This document shows positions 1-8,242 of a DNA stretch of 64,000 nt, piece by piece; within the stretch, counting starts at the first letter, position 1, and the number at the start of each line of letters is the position of its first letter. Source of the DNA: an uncultured Mycoplasmatota bacterium (GTDB taxonomy: Bacteria; Bacillota_I; Bacilli_A; RF39; UBA660); the NCBI GenBank assembly GCA_900553395.1, contig USDJ01000002.1, positions 62,001-126,000 on the forward strand. The letters are read 5' to 3'. The notes under the pieces were generated by a model. That model was not told the origin of the DNA and did no database searches. It worked only from the letters and a program-made list of their open reading frames with translations. Position numbers and translations under genes: made by a program.

Positions 1-345
1 ATCATTATCAGGATTTGTTTGTACCGCATGATGTAATTCATGATAAACAACCATTTCTCTAAGTGGTTCTGCTAAAGAGTCTCTTATGAATATTGTCTTA
101 CTCTCTGGATCTCTAAATCCCTTTACATCAGCGCCTTTTTGCAAATAAATTCTGTGATTTTGATCATAAAACTCAACTTTGCTCGCATATCTTATAGCAT
201 TATCTATTAAGTCATCTAATTTAATACCCTTAGGGATTAAGTTCTTTTTCACTAAAACGTAAAAGTAATTTGTAAAATATGTTAAGGTTTCACTAGTTAT
301 ATTACCAGCTTTATCACTAATTAATTTTTTTATTTCCTCGTACAT
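1..345 (-). CDS. Putative HExxH metalloprotein (3' end beyond window)
   Basis: This is the first 115 codons of a gene that runs off the left edge. It starts at an ATG preceded by GGAGG at good spacing. The visible protein begins MYEEIKKLISDKAG and ends in VVYHELHHAVQTNPDND, which contains the zinc-binding HExxH motif (HELHH at about residues 103-107). The stretch before it (KTIFIRDSLAEPLREMV) resembles the strand and helix that precede the zinc helix in many metallopeptidases. There is no signal peptide or membrane segment in the visible part. The family cannot be named without the C-terminal half, where the third zinc ligand should lie. Enzyme activity is inferred from the motif only. Confidence 0.6.
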   Translation of the reverse strand, partial: MYEEIKKLISDKAGNITSETLTYFTNYFYVLVKKNLIPKGIKLDDLIDNAIRYASKVEFYDQNHRIYLQKGADVKGFRDPESKTIFIRDSLAEPLREMVVYHELHHAVQTNPDND

Positions 346-365
346 TTGCTATTACCTCCAAGTAT

Positions 366-371
366 ATTATA
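366..371 (-). promoter_or_regulatory. Extended -10 promoter of the HExxH gene
   Basis: TATAAT preceded by TGC (TGnTATAAT form) lies about 20 bases upstream of the start codon. The -35 is weak, as is common with an extended -10. Confidence 0.45.
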
Positions 372-435
372 GCATAAAACTATATCCGTTATTATAATAA
401 TTATTGATAGATATAAAAGAAAACTTATATAATTA

Positions 436-466
436 TCAAAAAATAGAAGAACAAGTCTTCTATTTA
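436..466 (-). terminator. Rho-independent terminator after leuS
   Basis: A ten-base-pair perfect hairpin (AAATAGAAGA paired with TCTTCTATTT, six-base loop) is followed by TTTTGA on the minus strand. It overlaps the leuS stop codon. Confidence 0.8.
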
Positions 467-2862
467 ACTACTATATTTACTAACTTTTTAGGTACTACAA
501 CCACTTTTATAACTTCTTTACCATCAGTGAAAGCTTTTACATTATCTATATCAAAAGCTAAAGATTTCATTTCTTCTTCTTTAGTATCGGAACTAACTTC
601 TATTTTGCCTCTTAATTTTCCATTTACTTGTACTATCATAGTGAAAGTATTATTTTCTAATTTAGAAATATCATAAGTTGGCCAAGTAGATTTACATAAA
701 ACTTCACCTAGTTCATATTTTTCATTTAATTCTTCAGTAATATGAGGGCATATAGGATTTAAAAGATGTATTAATGTTCTATAATCTTTTTTAGTGATAC
801 TATCTAATTCTTCTAATTTATTTAATAATATCATTAATGAAGATACTGCTGTATTATATTTCATATTATCAAAATCATCTGTTACCTTTTTTATAGTTTG
901 ATTCATAAGAATTTCAACTTGATTAGAATATCCTTCTACATTATTTAATTTATTACCAAGTTTATATACTCTATCCAAGAATTTTTTGCATCCTTTTAAT
1001 CCATTTTCACTCCAAGAAGCGTCCATAGTATAATCACCAATAAATAGCTCATAACATCTTAAAGCATCTGCACCATATTCTTTAATCATATCGTCTGGAT
1101 TTACAACATTACCTCTTGACTTACTCATTTTCTCGCCATTTGCGCCTAGAATCATTCCATGAGCTACACGTTTTTTAAATGGTTCTCTAAATGGAACTAA
1201 TCCTTGATCATATAAGAAATTATGCCAAAATCTTGCATAAAGTAAATGTCTTGTTGCGTGCTCCATTCCACCATTGTAGTAGTCTACCATATTGAAATAT
1301 TTAAGTGCTTCTTGACTTACGAATTCTTTATCATTTTTAGGATCCATATATCTTAAATAATACCAACTAGAACCAGCCCAGTTTGGCATAGTATCTGTTT
1401 CTCTTTTAGCAGGTCCACCACATTTTGGACAAGTTGTATTTACCCAATCAGTGATATTAGCTAATGGACTTTCTCCAGTATCTGTTGGTTCATATGAAGC
1501 GACATCTGGAAGTCTTACAGGCAAATCTTCTTCCTTAACTTTAACCCAACCGCATTCTGGGCAATTAATCATAGGTATTGGTTCTCCCCAAAATCTTTGA
1601 CGAGAGAATACCCAGTCTTGTAATTTATAGTTTACTTTTCTTTCTCCGATTCCTTTTTCTTCTAAATATTCAATCATTTTATTAATAGATGACTGTTTAT
1701 CAGTATAACCATTAAGGATACCAGAGTTAACCATTTCTCCACTTCCAGTGTAAGCTTCTTTTGAAATATCTCCGCCTTTAATTACTTCTATGATATTAAT
1801 GCCAAATTTTTTAGCAAACGCATAATCTCTTTCATCGTGTGCAGGTACAGCCATTATAGCACCCGTACCATAATTAACTAAAACATAATCGCTAATCCAA
1901 ATAGGTATTTCTTTATTGGTAATTGGATTTATTGCTGTTAAACCTTCTATTTTTACTCCAGTTTTTTCTTTAGTAACATCTGTTCTTTCTATTTCAGTTT
2001 TAGCTGCTGCTTCCCTTTGATAAGAAATAACTTCATCTAAATTTTTAATGTAATTTTTATATTCTTTTAATAAAGAATGTTCTGGAGAAATTACCATAAA
2101 TGTTACTCCATATATAGTATCTGGACGCGTTGTAAATACTTTTAATTTATATGGTATTTCTTTTATTTTGAAGTCAACTAACGCACCAGAGCTTTTACCT
2201 ATCCAATTTATTTGAGCTGTCTTTATTCTATCAATGAATTCAGTATCATCCAAACCAGTAAGTAATTTTTCTGCATATGCGCTCATTTTAAGCATCCATT
2301 GCTCTTTTTCCTTCTTTTCTACTTTTCCTCCGCATCTTTCACAAACATTGCCTTCTGACTCTTCATTAGATAGTCCTATTTTACAATTTGGACACCAATT
2401 AATTTCTTTTTTTGCCTTATAAGCCATACCAGCATCAAAAAATTTTAAAAATTGCCACTGTGTCCATTTATAATATTCTGGATCTGTAGTAGAAAATTCA
2501 CGTGACCAGTCAAAAGATATTCCTAAATCTTTTATCTGTGATTTAAATACTTTAATATTTTCTTTTACAGCTTCACTTGGATGTATATGATTTTTTATAG
2601 CATATTGTTCTGCTGGAAGTCCAAATGCATCCCAACCAATCGGATATAACACATTATAACCCTGCATTCTTTTTTTTCTTGCCATAGCATCTAGTGCTGT
2701 ATAACTTCTAACGTGTCCAACGTGTAATCCTGAACCGCTTGGATATGGAAATTCAACTAAATAATAAAATTTAGGCTTTGAAGAATTATTTGAACACAAA
2801 AAAGTATTATTATCTTCCCAATACTTTTGCCATTTCTTTTCTATCTTTTCAAAATTATACAT
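460..2862 (-). CDS. leuS: Leucyl-tRNA synthetase
   Basis: Class Ia aminoacyl-tRNA synthetase that charges tRNA-Leu in the cytoplasm. About 800 residues, the usual bacterial length. It has the HIGH-type signature HVGHVRSYTALDAMAR near the N-terminus, zinc-knuckle cysteines (CPNC...CERC), the CP1 editing domain with TTRPDTIYG and AHDERD, and KMSKSRGN as the KMSKS loop. An upstream in-frame ATG would lie directly against AGGAG with no spacer. The start chosen here (MYNFEKIEKKW) has AGGAG nine bases ahead and matches the family N-terminus. The gene overlaps the stop of the small membrane-protein gene before it, so the two are probably co-transcribed. No T-box leader is visible. Confidence 0.97.
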   Translation of the reverse strand: MYNFEKIEKKWQKYWEDNNTFLCSNNSSKPKFYYLVEFPYPSGSGLHVGHVRSYTALDAMARKKRMQGYNVLYPIGWDAFGLPAEQYAIKNHIHPSEAVKENIKVFKSQIKDLGISFDWSREFSTTDPEYYKWTQWQFLKFFDAGMAYKAKKEINWCPNCKIGLSNEESEGNVCERCGGKVEKKEKEQWMLKMSAYAEKLLTGLDDTEFIDRIKTAQINWIGKSSGALVDFKIKEIPYKLKVFTTRPDTIYGVTFMVISPEHSLLKEYKNYIKNLDEVISYQREAAAKTEIERTDVTKEKTGVKIEGLTAINPITNKEIPIWISDYVLVNYGTGAIMAVPAHDERDYAFAKKFGINIIEVIKGGDISKEAYTGSGEMVNSGILNGYTDKQSSINKMIEYLEEKGIGERKVNYKLQDWVFSRQRFWGEPIPMINCPECGWVKVKEEDLPVRLPDVASYEPTDTGESPLANITDWVNTTCPKCGGPAKRETDTMPNWAGSSWYYLRYMDPKNDKEFVSQEALKYFNMVDYYNGGMEHATRHLLYARFWHNFLYDQGLVPFREPFKKRVAHGMILGANGEKMSKSRGNVVNPDDMIKEYGADALRCYELFIGDYTMDASWSENGLKGCKKFLDRVYKLGNKLNNVEGYSNQVEILMNQTIKKVTDDFDNMKYNTAVSSLMILLNKLEELDSITKKDYRTLIHLLNPICPHITEELNEKYELGEVLCKSTWPTYDISKLENNTFTMIVQVNGKLRGKIEVSSDTKEEEMKSLAFDIDNVKAFTDGKEVIKVVVVPKKLVNIVVK

Positions 2863-2867
2863 ACGAC

Positions 2868-3206
2868 TCATCTCCTATTTTTATAATGTATACCTATAAA
2901 ATGATACAACACTAATATAAGCATAACCAAGGTAATAAAACCTACTAAAATTCTTAAAACAAAGCGATCAAACAAAGATACTATATAAACTGTTGTTGAT
3001 AGTATAAATGCATTAGCTAAAAATACGCTGTTAGCAATTCTTTTAATATTATTTTCATTTACTTTAACATTATATTTATATTTTAAATAGGTCATCTCTT
3101 TCCCATCGGGAAATTTTTTTAATACATTTTTTCTATTAAGTACAAATATAACATAAAACAAATAAATAAGTACAAATGTTATAAAATACAGGATTAATTC
3201 TTTCAT
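2868..3206 (-). CDS. Small membrane protein of unknown function
   Basis: 112 residues with an N-terminal hydrophobic segment (about 4-23), a charged middle (KNVLKKFPDGKEM, KYNVKVNENNIKRI) and two further hydrophobic segments (about 62-80 and 83-104), so probably three membrane spans. It begins at ATG after AAGGAGG. It ends in TGA just before leuS, within a few bases of the leuS ribosome-binding site, which suggests translational coupling. I do not recognise the family. The only context clue is its pairing with leuS, which does not imply a shared function. Confidence 0.7.
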   Translation of the reverse strand: MKELILYFITFVLIYLFYVIFVLNRKNVLKKFPDGKEMTYLKYKYNVKVNENNIKRIANSVFLANAFILSTTVYIVSLFDRFVLRILVGFITLVMLILVLYHFIGIHYKNRR

Positions 3207-3217
3207 ATATCCTCCTT

Positions 3218-3247
3218 AAAAAAAATCACATCTAGATTAAGATGTGA
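3218..3247 (-). terminator. Terminator after the GH31 gene, abutting the next ribosome-binding site
   Basis: TCACATCT pairs with AGATGTGA around a six-base loop and is followed by eight Ts. The AAGGAGG of the next gene starts right after the T-tract, so the hairpin may also act as an attenuator for that gene and leuS. Confidence 0.8.
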
Positions 3248-3280
3248 CTATAATCGAAATCTAAAACTATCTATATTATA

Positions 3281-5650
3281 TTACACTTGGTCAATATATT
3301 CAAGAAGTTTTAAAAACAAATCAATATATTTTCTTTCTAAATAATCCTTACCACGTCCAAGTTTTCTAATCTCAATTCTCTTTTTCTTTAGCTCTAACTT
3401 AGTAGAAAACATTATACTATCAATTTTATCTTTTATAGTTGTTTTTATTGGTAAATCACTAATTATAGATGATATATCTTCATTGATAATTCTCATAGCT
3501 TCTATTTCTATATTATCACCACTACAAATTATCGTAAGTTGTGAAATCGTTGGAACGTTATCTATCTCTATGACTAAATCAGTTCCATCTCTATAACTTC
3601 TATTTTCTACTTGATTACTGCCAGCATAACTTAAAACTCTAGAAGCTGAACGTGTATTTTTAAATCTAATTTTATAATCTCTTGTTTTAGGCAAGACTCC
3701 AGCCCTTCCACCTACTGGAAGAAGTGTTAAACTATAATTATTCTTTTTATATAAGAATTCTATATTAGTTATCATATATTCTCCAGACTGATAATTATTT
3801 GTTTCTCCATCATCTTCATAGATACTATATGTATTATTATCTCCAGGGAACACCGCTATTTCAAGTCTCTTTGGCACACTAGTCGAATTAAATTTATTAT
3901 TAGAAAGTGGTATTATAGCGCCTGCTTTTACGAATACAGGATATTCTTCATCTTTATAAAAAGATACATATTTTTTATTACCAGTATATTTCTTACCATT
4001 AAAGAAGTCATACCATATTCCATCTGGAATAAATATTTTATGAATAACACGATTCATAATATAATCTTTTTTATTATATATAGGACTAATTAAAAAACTT
4101 GTTCCAAAAAAATATTCAAATTTAAATAGTGGATCATCGTATAAATTAGGATATCTATAATAAAGAGGCTCTATCAAAGGCTTACCATATTTAAAGTATT
4201 TATAAGCTTCCGTATATATATATGGTATTAATTTATATCTTAATCTTAAATAATCAGATGTAATTAAAGATGTCTTTACACCCCATTCAAGAGGTTCTCT
4301 TTTATAATATTTACCCTTATCAGATCCAAGACGTAATATTGGTGAAAAAGTTCCTAGCTGTACATACCTTGTAAATAATTCATTATCTTCTATTCCACCA
4401 CTAGTACCACCTATATCATGACTCCAAAAACTTATTCCTCTATTAGATGCTGAAACATTAAATTCTAGCATCTCTTTAAGAGATTTCCAGCTTACAATAG
4501 ATCTTCCAGAATAAAGTATAGGATATCTATGAGGCGCTATAGTAGTGTTTAGAGCACTTATTAATGGTCTTTTATTTTTATATAAAAGCATATCTGTATA
4601 TAAATAATGTTTTAAAATGTTTAATCTATGTAAATCATTTATATTAAAGTCATTTAAAGCATAAATATCTACACCAAAATTATTTAATGGATGAATTATT
4701 AATTTTAAGTAAGCATCTACTACTTTTGGATTTAATATATTAAAAGGTATATTTCCCTTATTATCTACTTCAAGATATTCTTTTAATAAATCAAAATCTT
4801 TATCTTTAGAATTAAAGCTTTTATAATCTTTTAAAGTATAAGCTAATTTAACACCTTTACTCTTTAAGTAATCAGATATTAATTTAGGTTCTTTATAAAC
4901 ATCAGTTAAAGATTTATTTTGATCTAATAAATTTATCATTAAAACTGAAATTGGAACATCATTATCCTCAAATCTTTTTACTAAACGAGTAAGGCCTATT
5001 TCGTCATAAGTATCGTTTTTGCACCACCAATTACCTAATGCATATCTAGGTATAAGTGATGGATATGAAGTAAGTGCGAAATAATCACTCAAACAAAAGT
5101 AAAAGTCTTTATTATACATAAAAACGTAAGTATCTATGCACTTCTCTTCCCTTTTTTTAAATTCTCCATTTTCAAGTATAATATAAGAGTCAGAATCATC
5201 TATAGAAGTGAATCCCTCCTGAGAATACATTCCTTTTTCTTTTACTAAGCTATTATTATTTCTATATACGATAGCATCATAATTTCTGACTTCAGGATGA
5301 TTATAAAACCAAGCTTTATCATTTCCAATCAAAGAAATTTTAAGATTAGAAGCCGGTGAAAACTTACCGGCATAAAAAGGACGTTCTTTTTTATAAAAAA
5401 GTTCAAAATATTTAGTTGTGATTTTTAAAGTATGGTCATTTTCTTCTACTGTAAATTCTGGCTTTTTAAAGTTTCTATACCAAACAAGCTCAGTAGGTTC
5501 GTCTAAAAATATACCTGATTCACTATATTCTAATCTAACTAGTCTTTCAGTTAATACACTAATGCGATATTTTTTACCTTTAAATACTACTTCACTATTT
5601 GCTTTAGATAATGAAGTATCGAATTTAAAATGATCTCCTAAATTATACAT
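3281..5650 (-). CDS. GH31-family glycoside hydrolase homologue, probably catalytically dead
   Basis: 789 residues. The GH31 fold is recognisable from the N-terminal domain (LGDHFKFDT, RISVLTERLVRLEYSE), the entry to the barrel (PRYALGNWW at about 201-209), SFWSHDIGGTSGG (about 407-419), ELFTRYVQLGTFSPILR, and the C-terminal beta domain (YEDDGETNNYQSGE). In active members the nucleophile Asp sits at the end of a GVDxxxxD strand and the acid/base Asp in an SGDT-type motif. Here the aligned positions read GVDIYALN (N333, with D334 next to it) and SGRS (R383). The usual Arg of the adjacent strand is also missing (LISALNTT). I infer loss of hydrolase activity, perhaps leaving a carbohydrate-binding or scaffold role. 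It has no signal peptide and stands alone with its own promoter and terminator. Confidence 0.8.
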   Translation of the reverse strand: MYNLGDHFKFDTSLSKANSEVVFKGKKYRISVLTERLVRLEYSESGIFLDEPTELVWYRNFKKPEFTVEENDHTLKITTKYFELFYKKERPFYAGKFSPASNLKISLIGNDKAWFYNHPEVRNYDAIVYRNNNSLVKEKGMYSQEGFTSIDDSDSYIILENGEFKKREEKCIDTYVFMYNKDFYFCLSDYFALTSYPSLIPRYALGNWWCKNDTYDEIGLTRLVKRFEDNDVPISVLMINLLDQNKSLTDVYKEPKLISDYLKSKGVKLAYTLKDYKSFNSKDKDFDLLKEYLEVDNKGNIPFNILNPKVVDAYLKLIIHPLNNFGVDIYALNDFNINDLHRLNILKHYLYTDMLLYKNKRPLISALNTTIAPHRYPILYSGRSIVSWKSLKEMLEFNVSASNRGISFWSHDIGGTSGGIEDNELFTRYVQLGTFSPILRLGSDKGKYYKREPLEWGVKTSLITSDYLRLRYKLIPYIYTEAYKYFKYGKPLIEPLYYRYPNLYDDPLFKFEYFFGTSFLISPIYNKKDYIMNRVIHKIFIPDGIWYDFFNGKKYTGNKKYVSFYKDEEYPVFVKAGAIIPLSNNKFNSTSVPKRLEIAVFPGDNNTYSIYEDDGETNNYQSGEYMITNIEFLYKKNNYSLTLLPVGGRAGVLPKTRDYKIRFKNTRSASRVLSYAGSNQVENRSYRDGTDLVIEIDNVPTISQLTIICSGDNIEIEAMRIINEDISSIISDLPIKTTIKDKIDSIMFSTKLELKKKRIEIRKLGRGKDYLERKYIDLFLKLLEYIDQV

Positions 5651-5679
5651 AGTATCACACCCTTATTATTCTATAAATT

Positions 5680-5708
5680 ATTATAACATCAGTTTTAATT
5701 TTTTCCAA
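5680..5708 (-). promoter_or_regulatory. Sigma-A-type promoter of the GH31 gene
   Basis: TTGGAA, 17-base spacer, TATAAT on the minus strand, directly after the dnaI terminator. Confidence 0.75.
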
Positions 5709-5709
5709 T

Positions 5710-5736
5710 AGAAAAAAAGGTATTAACACCTTTTAT
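5710..5736 (-). terminator. Terminator after dnaI
   Basis: AAAGGT pairs with ACCTTT around a six-base loop, followed by a run of Ts. It overlaps the dnaI stop codon. Confidence 0.7.
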
Positions 5737-6623
5737 CTTAAATTTTTACTAATTAATTCCATATCTATTGTAAGTTGTTCTACTCTAGATATAATTCTTC
5801 TAGCTTTAACTACATCAACACCATTTTTTGAAATAGATAAGTGCTGCTCCAACTCCTTAATATTTAAATTTGAAGTAAAAAACGTAGCTAAATTATTATC
5901 CATTCTATATTGTAATAGTGGACATAGTATTTCATCTCTATTATATGCAGTTAAATTCTCAGCACCTATATCATCTATTAAAAGTAATGGCACTTTTTTT
6001 ACTTGTTCGTATTTTAAATGAAAATCATCTTGAAATGCACCTCTTATAAATTCTGGCCAAAAAACTATTATACTTTTATAATTTTTTCGAGCTAACTCAT
6101 TAAAAAGAGCTGCTATCAAATAAGTTTTACCGCATCCAAAGTTTCCATGTAAATAAAGCCCTTTGCATTTTTTACCTTCAAGGAAATCATCTAAAAAGTC
6201 CATAAGCCAATTTATTACTTCAAATCTATTTTTATCTGTTTTATATATATCTTCAAGACTGGCTGACTTTATATTATCTGGAGTATTAAAAAATTTTATA
6301 CTAGATAGATGACTATTTTTTTTCATCATAGCAATTTTATATTTACAAGGTTTATAAGTAAAAGATATTCCACCAATATTAACTGGCAAGTAACAATAGC
6401 CTTCCATTTTATTTAAACAATTAAATAACCCTGGACAATTTTTACAATGTTCGTATTCTTTACTACTCTCTTCTATTAAAGAAGTGTACTTTTTTAAAAC
6501 CTCACTACTAAGATTTAAACTTTTTACTATTTCTTTGAAATTAGGATTTTTCAAGGCATTTTTATACTCTAAATCTAAATCAGTTTTTACTTCTTTTTCC
6601 ATATCATTTAAAATATTATGCAT
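5733..6623 (-). CDS. dnaI: Primosomal protein DnaI (helicase loader)
   Basis: AAA+ ATPase that loads the replicative helicase at the origin and at restarting forks. 296 residues, close to the usual 300-310. The N-terminal part carries a cysteine cluster (CKNCPGLFNCLNKMEGYC at about 60-77) that matches the zinc-binding N-terminal domain of DnaI. The C-terminal part has Walker A (GNFGCGKTYL), Walker B (LLLIDDIGAE), a sensor-like TSNL and the C-terminal arginine region (RRIISRVEQL). It follows dnaB with a one-base gap, the same order as in Bacillus, so the two primosome genes form an operon. Confidence 0.93.
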   Translation of the reverse strand: MHNILNDMEKEVKTDLDLEYKNALKNPNFKEIVKSLNLSSEVLKKYTSLIEESSKEYEHCKNCPGLFNCLNKMEGYCYLPVNIGGISFTYKPCKYKIAMMKKNSHLSSIKFFNTPDNIKSASLEDIYKTDKNRFEVINWLMDFLDDFLEGKKCKGLYLHGNFGCGKTYLIAALFNELARKNYKSIIVFWPEFIRGAFQDDFHLKYEQVKKVPLLLIDDIGAENLTAYNRDEILCPLLQYRMDNNLATFFTSNLNIKELEQHLSISKNGVDVVKARRIISRVEQLTIDMELISKNLR

Positions 6624-6624
6624 A

Positions 6625-7899
6625 CTAATTCCTCTTCAATCTACTTTCTAATTTTCTTATTTCATCTTGTGTAGCTTCTTCTTCTTTTATGTCTTTATTA
6701 AACCATTCAGGAGTGTCACTAGCTTCTTTAGTCTTAACTTTTTTAACATTTTTCTTCTTTTTATATTCTTCTTCTGCAATTTTCATAGCATCTTCAACAG
6801 TTTCTATACCACTTTTACTCCACTGTGACGCTATTACCTCTACAAACGATTTAATAAGTTTATTATTGTTTATTTTAAGTACATAATCAACAAGTACATT
6901 AACTACACCAGGTTTTAAGTTTAAATCTATTAAAAGATATGATATTAAACTTAAATCGCTACTTGTTGGTGAACCCGTTTTACATTTACTATTAATAAAA
7001 TCATATGGACTAGTAGTTTCAAATAAATGTATCATTCTAGATCTATTTGATGTATCTAAGGATTCTTTTCTTAAATATTCTGGTTGATTTTTATATATAA
7101 TACTAGGTAGCTTACCCATATTATCGTATCTATAATACTTATTAGCATTTTCCTGAAGCATCTTTTTATCTATTGTATGTTTTATAGATATTGAATTTCT
7201 AATAAGTTCTATCATATCATCGTTATCATAATTATAAATATAAGATATTTTATATAAGAATTCTTTAGTATCTTTAGTTATAGATTTTTTATTTAAAAGT
7301 TCATCACTTATTAAGCTAAGTATTGTATTTATATCTATTTTTGATAGTATTTCAAGCTTCCTATAACTAGATTTTTTTATATCATAAATAAGATTATCAT
7401 TGATTGGCTCATTAGAGAACGCAAACACATCGCTAAACTTGCTAGTAATATCATCGTATTCTCTCAAATTTATTTTAGGTACTTTAAAGTAGCTAATAGC
7501 CCTTTCATATTCTAATTTACCTATAGCATTAAATAAAGCCATATTAAGTAAAGGATTATTTATAAATTCAGAAGCACTTATAGGTGAATATAACTCATAT
7601 ACGAAATTATTTATATTTCCCTTTTTAACATATGTTTTAATAAGTCCTACTGCTTCTAACTTTACTCTTGCATCTATAAATTCAGAATTACTAATCATCA
7701 TATCTCTTAATATGTGATGATGAGTCCATTCGTTAGATAAAAGTTCAGATTTATCTAAATAAGACCACAAAGTATAATACAAACTAATAGCTTGAGAGCC
7801 TATTATAGGTTGATAAAGTAACATAAGTATATTTCTATCAGAACTGTTTAGTGTTGTTTTATTAACTACTATAAAAGTATCTGCAGGAAGTACTATCAT
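6625..7899 (-). CDS. dnaB: Replication initiation and membrane attachment protein DnaB (DnaD/DnaB family)
   Basis: Firmicutes DnaB, which works with DnaD and DnaI in loading helicase. It is not the helicase itself. About 424 residues. The N-terminal winged-helix region (MIVLPADTFIVVNKT, LYQPIIGSQAISLYYTLW) is typical, and a DnaB_2-type helical domain lies near residues 290-370. The C-terminus is basic and charged (KKKKNVKKVKTKE, RKLESRLKRN). A longer reading from TTG would place the ribosome-binding site inside the gene. The ATG at 7899 has GGAG nine bases upstream and gives the family N-terminus. It is directly followed by dnaI. Confidence 0.9.
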   Translation of the reverse strand: MIVLPADTFIVVNKTTLNSSDRNILMLLYQPIIGSQAISLYYTLWSYLDKSELLSNEWTHHHILRDMMISNSEFIDARVKLEAVGLIKTYVKKGNINNFVYELYSPISASEFINNPLLNMALFNAIGKLEYERAISYFKVPKINLREYDDITSKFSDVFAFSNEPINDNLIYDIKKSSYRKLEILSKIDINTILSLISDELLNKKSITKDTKEFLYKISYIYNYDNDDMIELIRNSISIKHTIDKKMLQENANKYYRYDNMGKLPSIIYKNQPEYLRKESLDTSNRSRMIHLFETTSPYDFINSKCKTGSPTSSDLSLISYLLIDLNLKPGVVNVLVDYVLKINNNKLIKSFVEVIASQWSKSGIETVEDAMKIAEEEYKKKKNVKKVKTKEASDTPEWFNKDIKEEEATQDEIRKLESRLKRN

Positions 7900-7946
7900 T
7901 ATAACACACTCCAATCTATATATAGTTTAACATATTTAAAAGCAAA

Positions 7947-7973
7947 AAAAAAGAAAAAAGCATTTTCTTTTTT
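7947..7973 (-). terminator. A/T-rich terminator after secG
   Basis: An eleven-base arm pair (AAAAAAGAAAA with TTTTCTTTTTT) is followed by more Ts. It is weak in GC but positioned just after the secG stop. Confidence 0.55.
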
Positions 7974-7976
7974 AAA

Positions 7977-8180
7977 TTATAATATTATACAAAGTACAAA
8001 GAATATAACGCCAAGGAAAGCTGTCATATAAGTTATAAATAGCTCTCCGCCTCTTTCTTTTCTATTTTTAAATAAATCATTATTTGCTCCAGACATAATA
8101 GAAGCGCCTTCTGCTTTACCACTCTGTAATAGAACAATTGCAATTAATAAAATTGATACTATAATTAATAAAGTAGTCAT
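7977..8180 (-). CDS. secG: Preprotein translocase subunit SecG
   Basis: 67 residues with two membrane segments (about 2-18 and 47-66) and the family core LLQSGKAEGASIMSGAN between them. SecG assists SecYE in moving proteins across the membrane. The start has GAGGTGG upstream. It follows the ymfH homologue and precedes dnaB. A perfect palindrome in the short gap upstream may regulate it or terminate the gene before. Confidence 0.92.
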   Translation of the reverse strand: MTTLLIIVSILLIAIVLLQSGKAEGASIMSGANNDLFKNRKERGGELFITYMTAFLGVIFFVLCIIL

Positions 8181-8212
8181 ATTTCCACCTCACTTTAATA
8201 ATTTATCATAAA

Positions 8213-8242
8213 ATTATTAATAAATCAAGATTTATTAATAAT
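8213..8242. repeat. 30-bp palindrome, 14-base arms
   Basis: ATTATTAATAAATC and GATTTATTAATAAT are perfect reverse complements separated by AA. The palindrome spans the stop codon of the M16 peptidase gene and the region where the secG promoter should start. It has no proper T-tract, so it could be a weak terminator or a dimeric repressor site. Confidence 0.7.
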
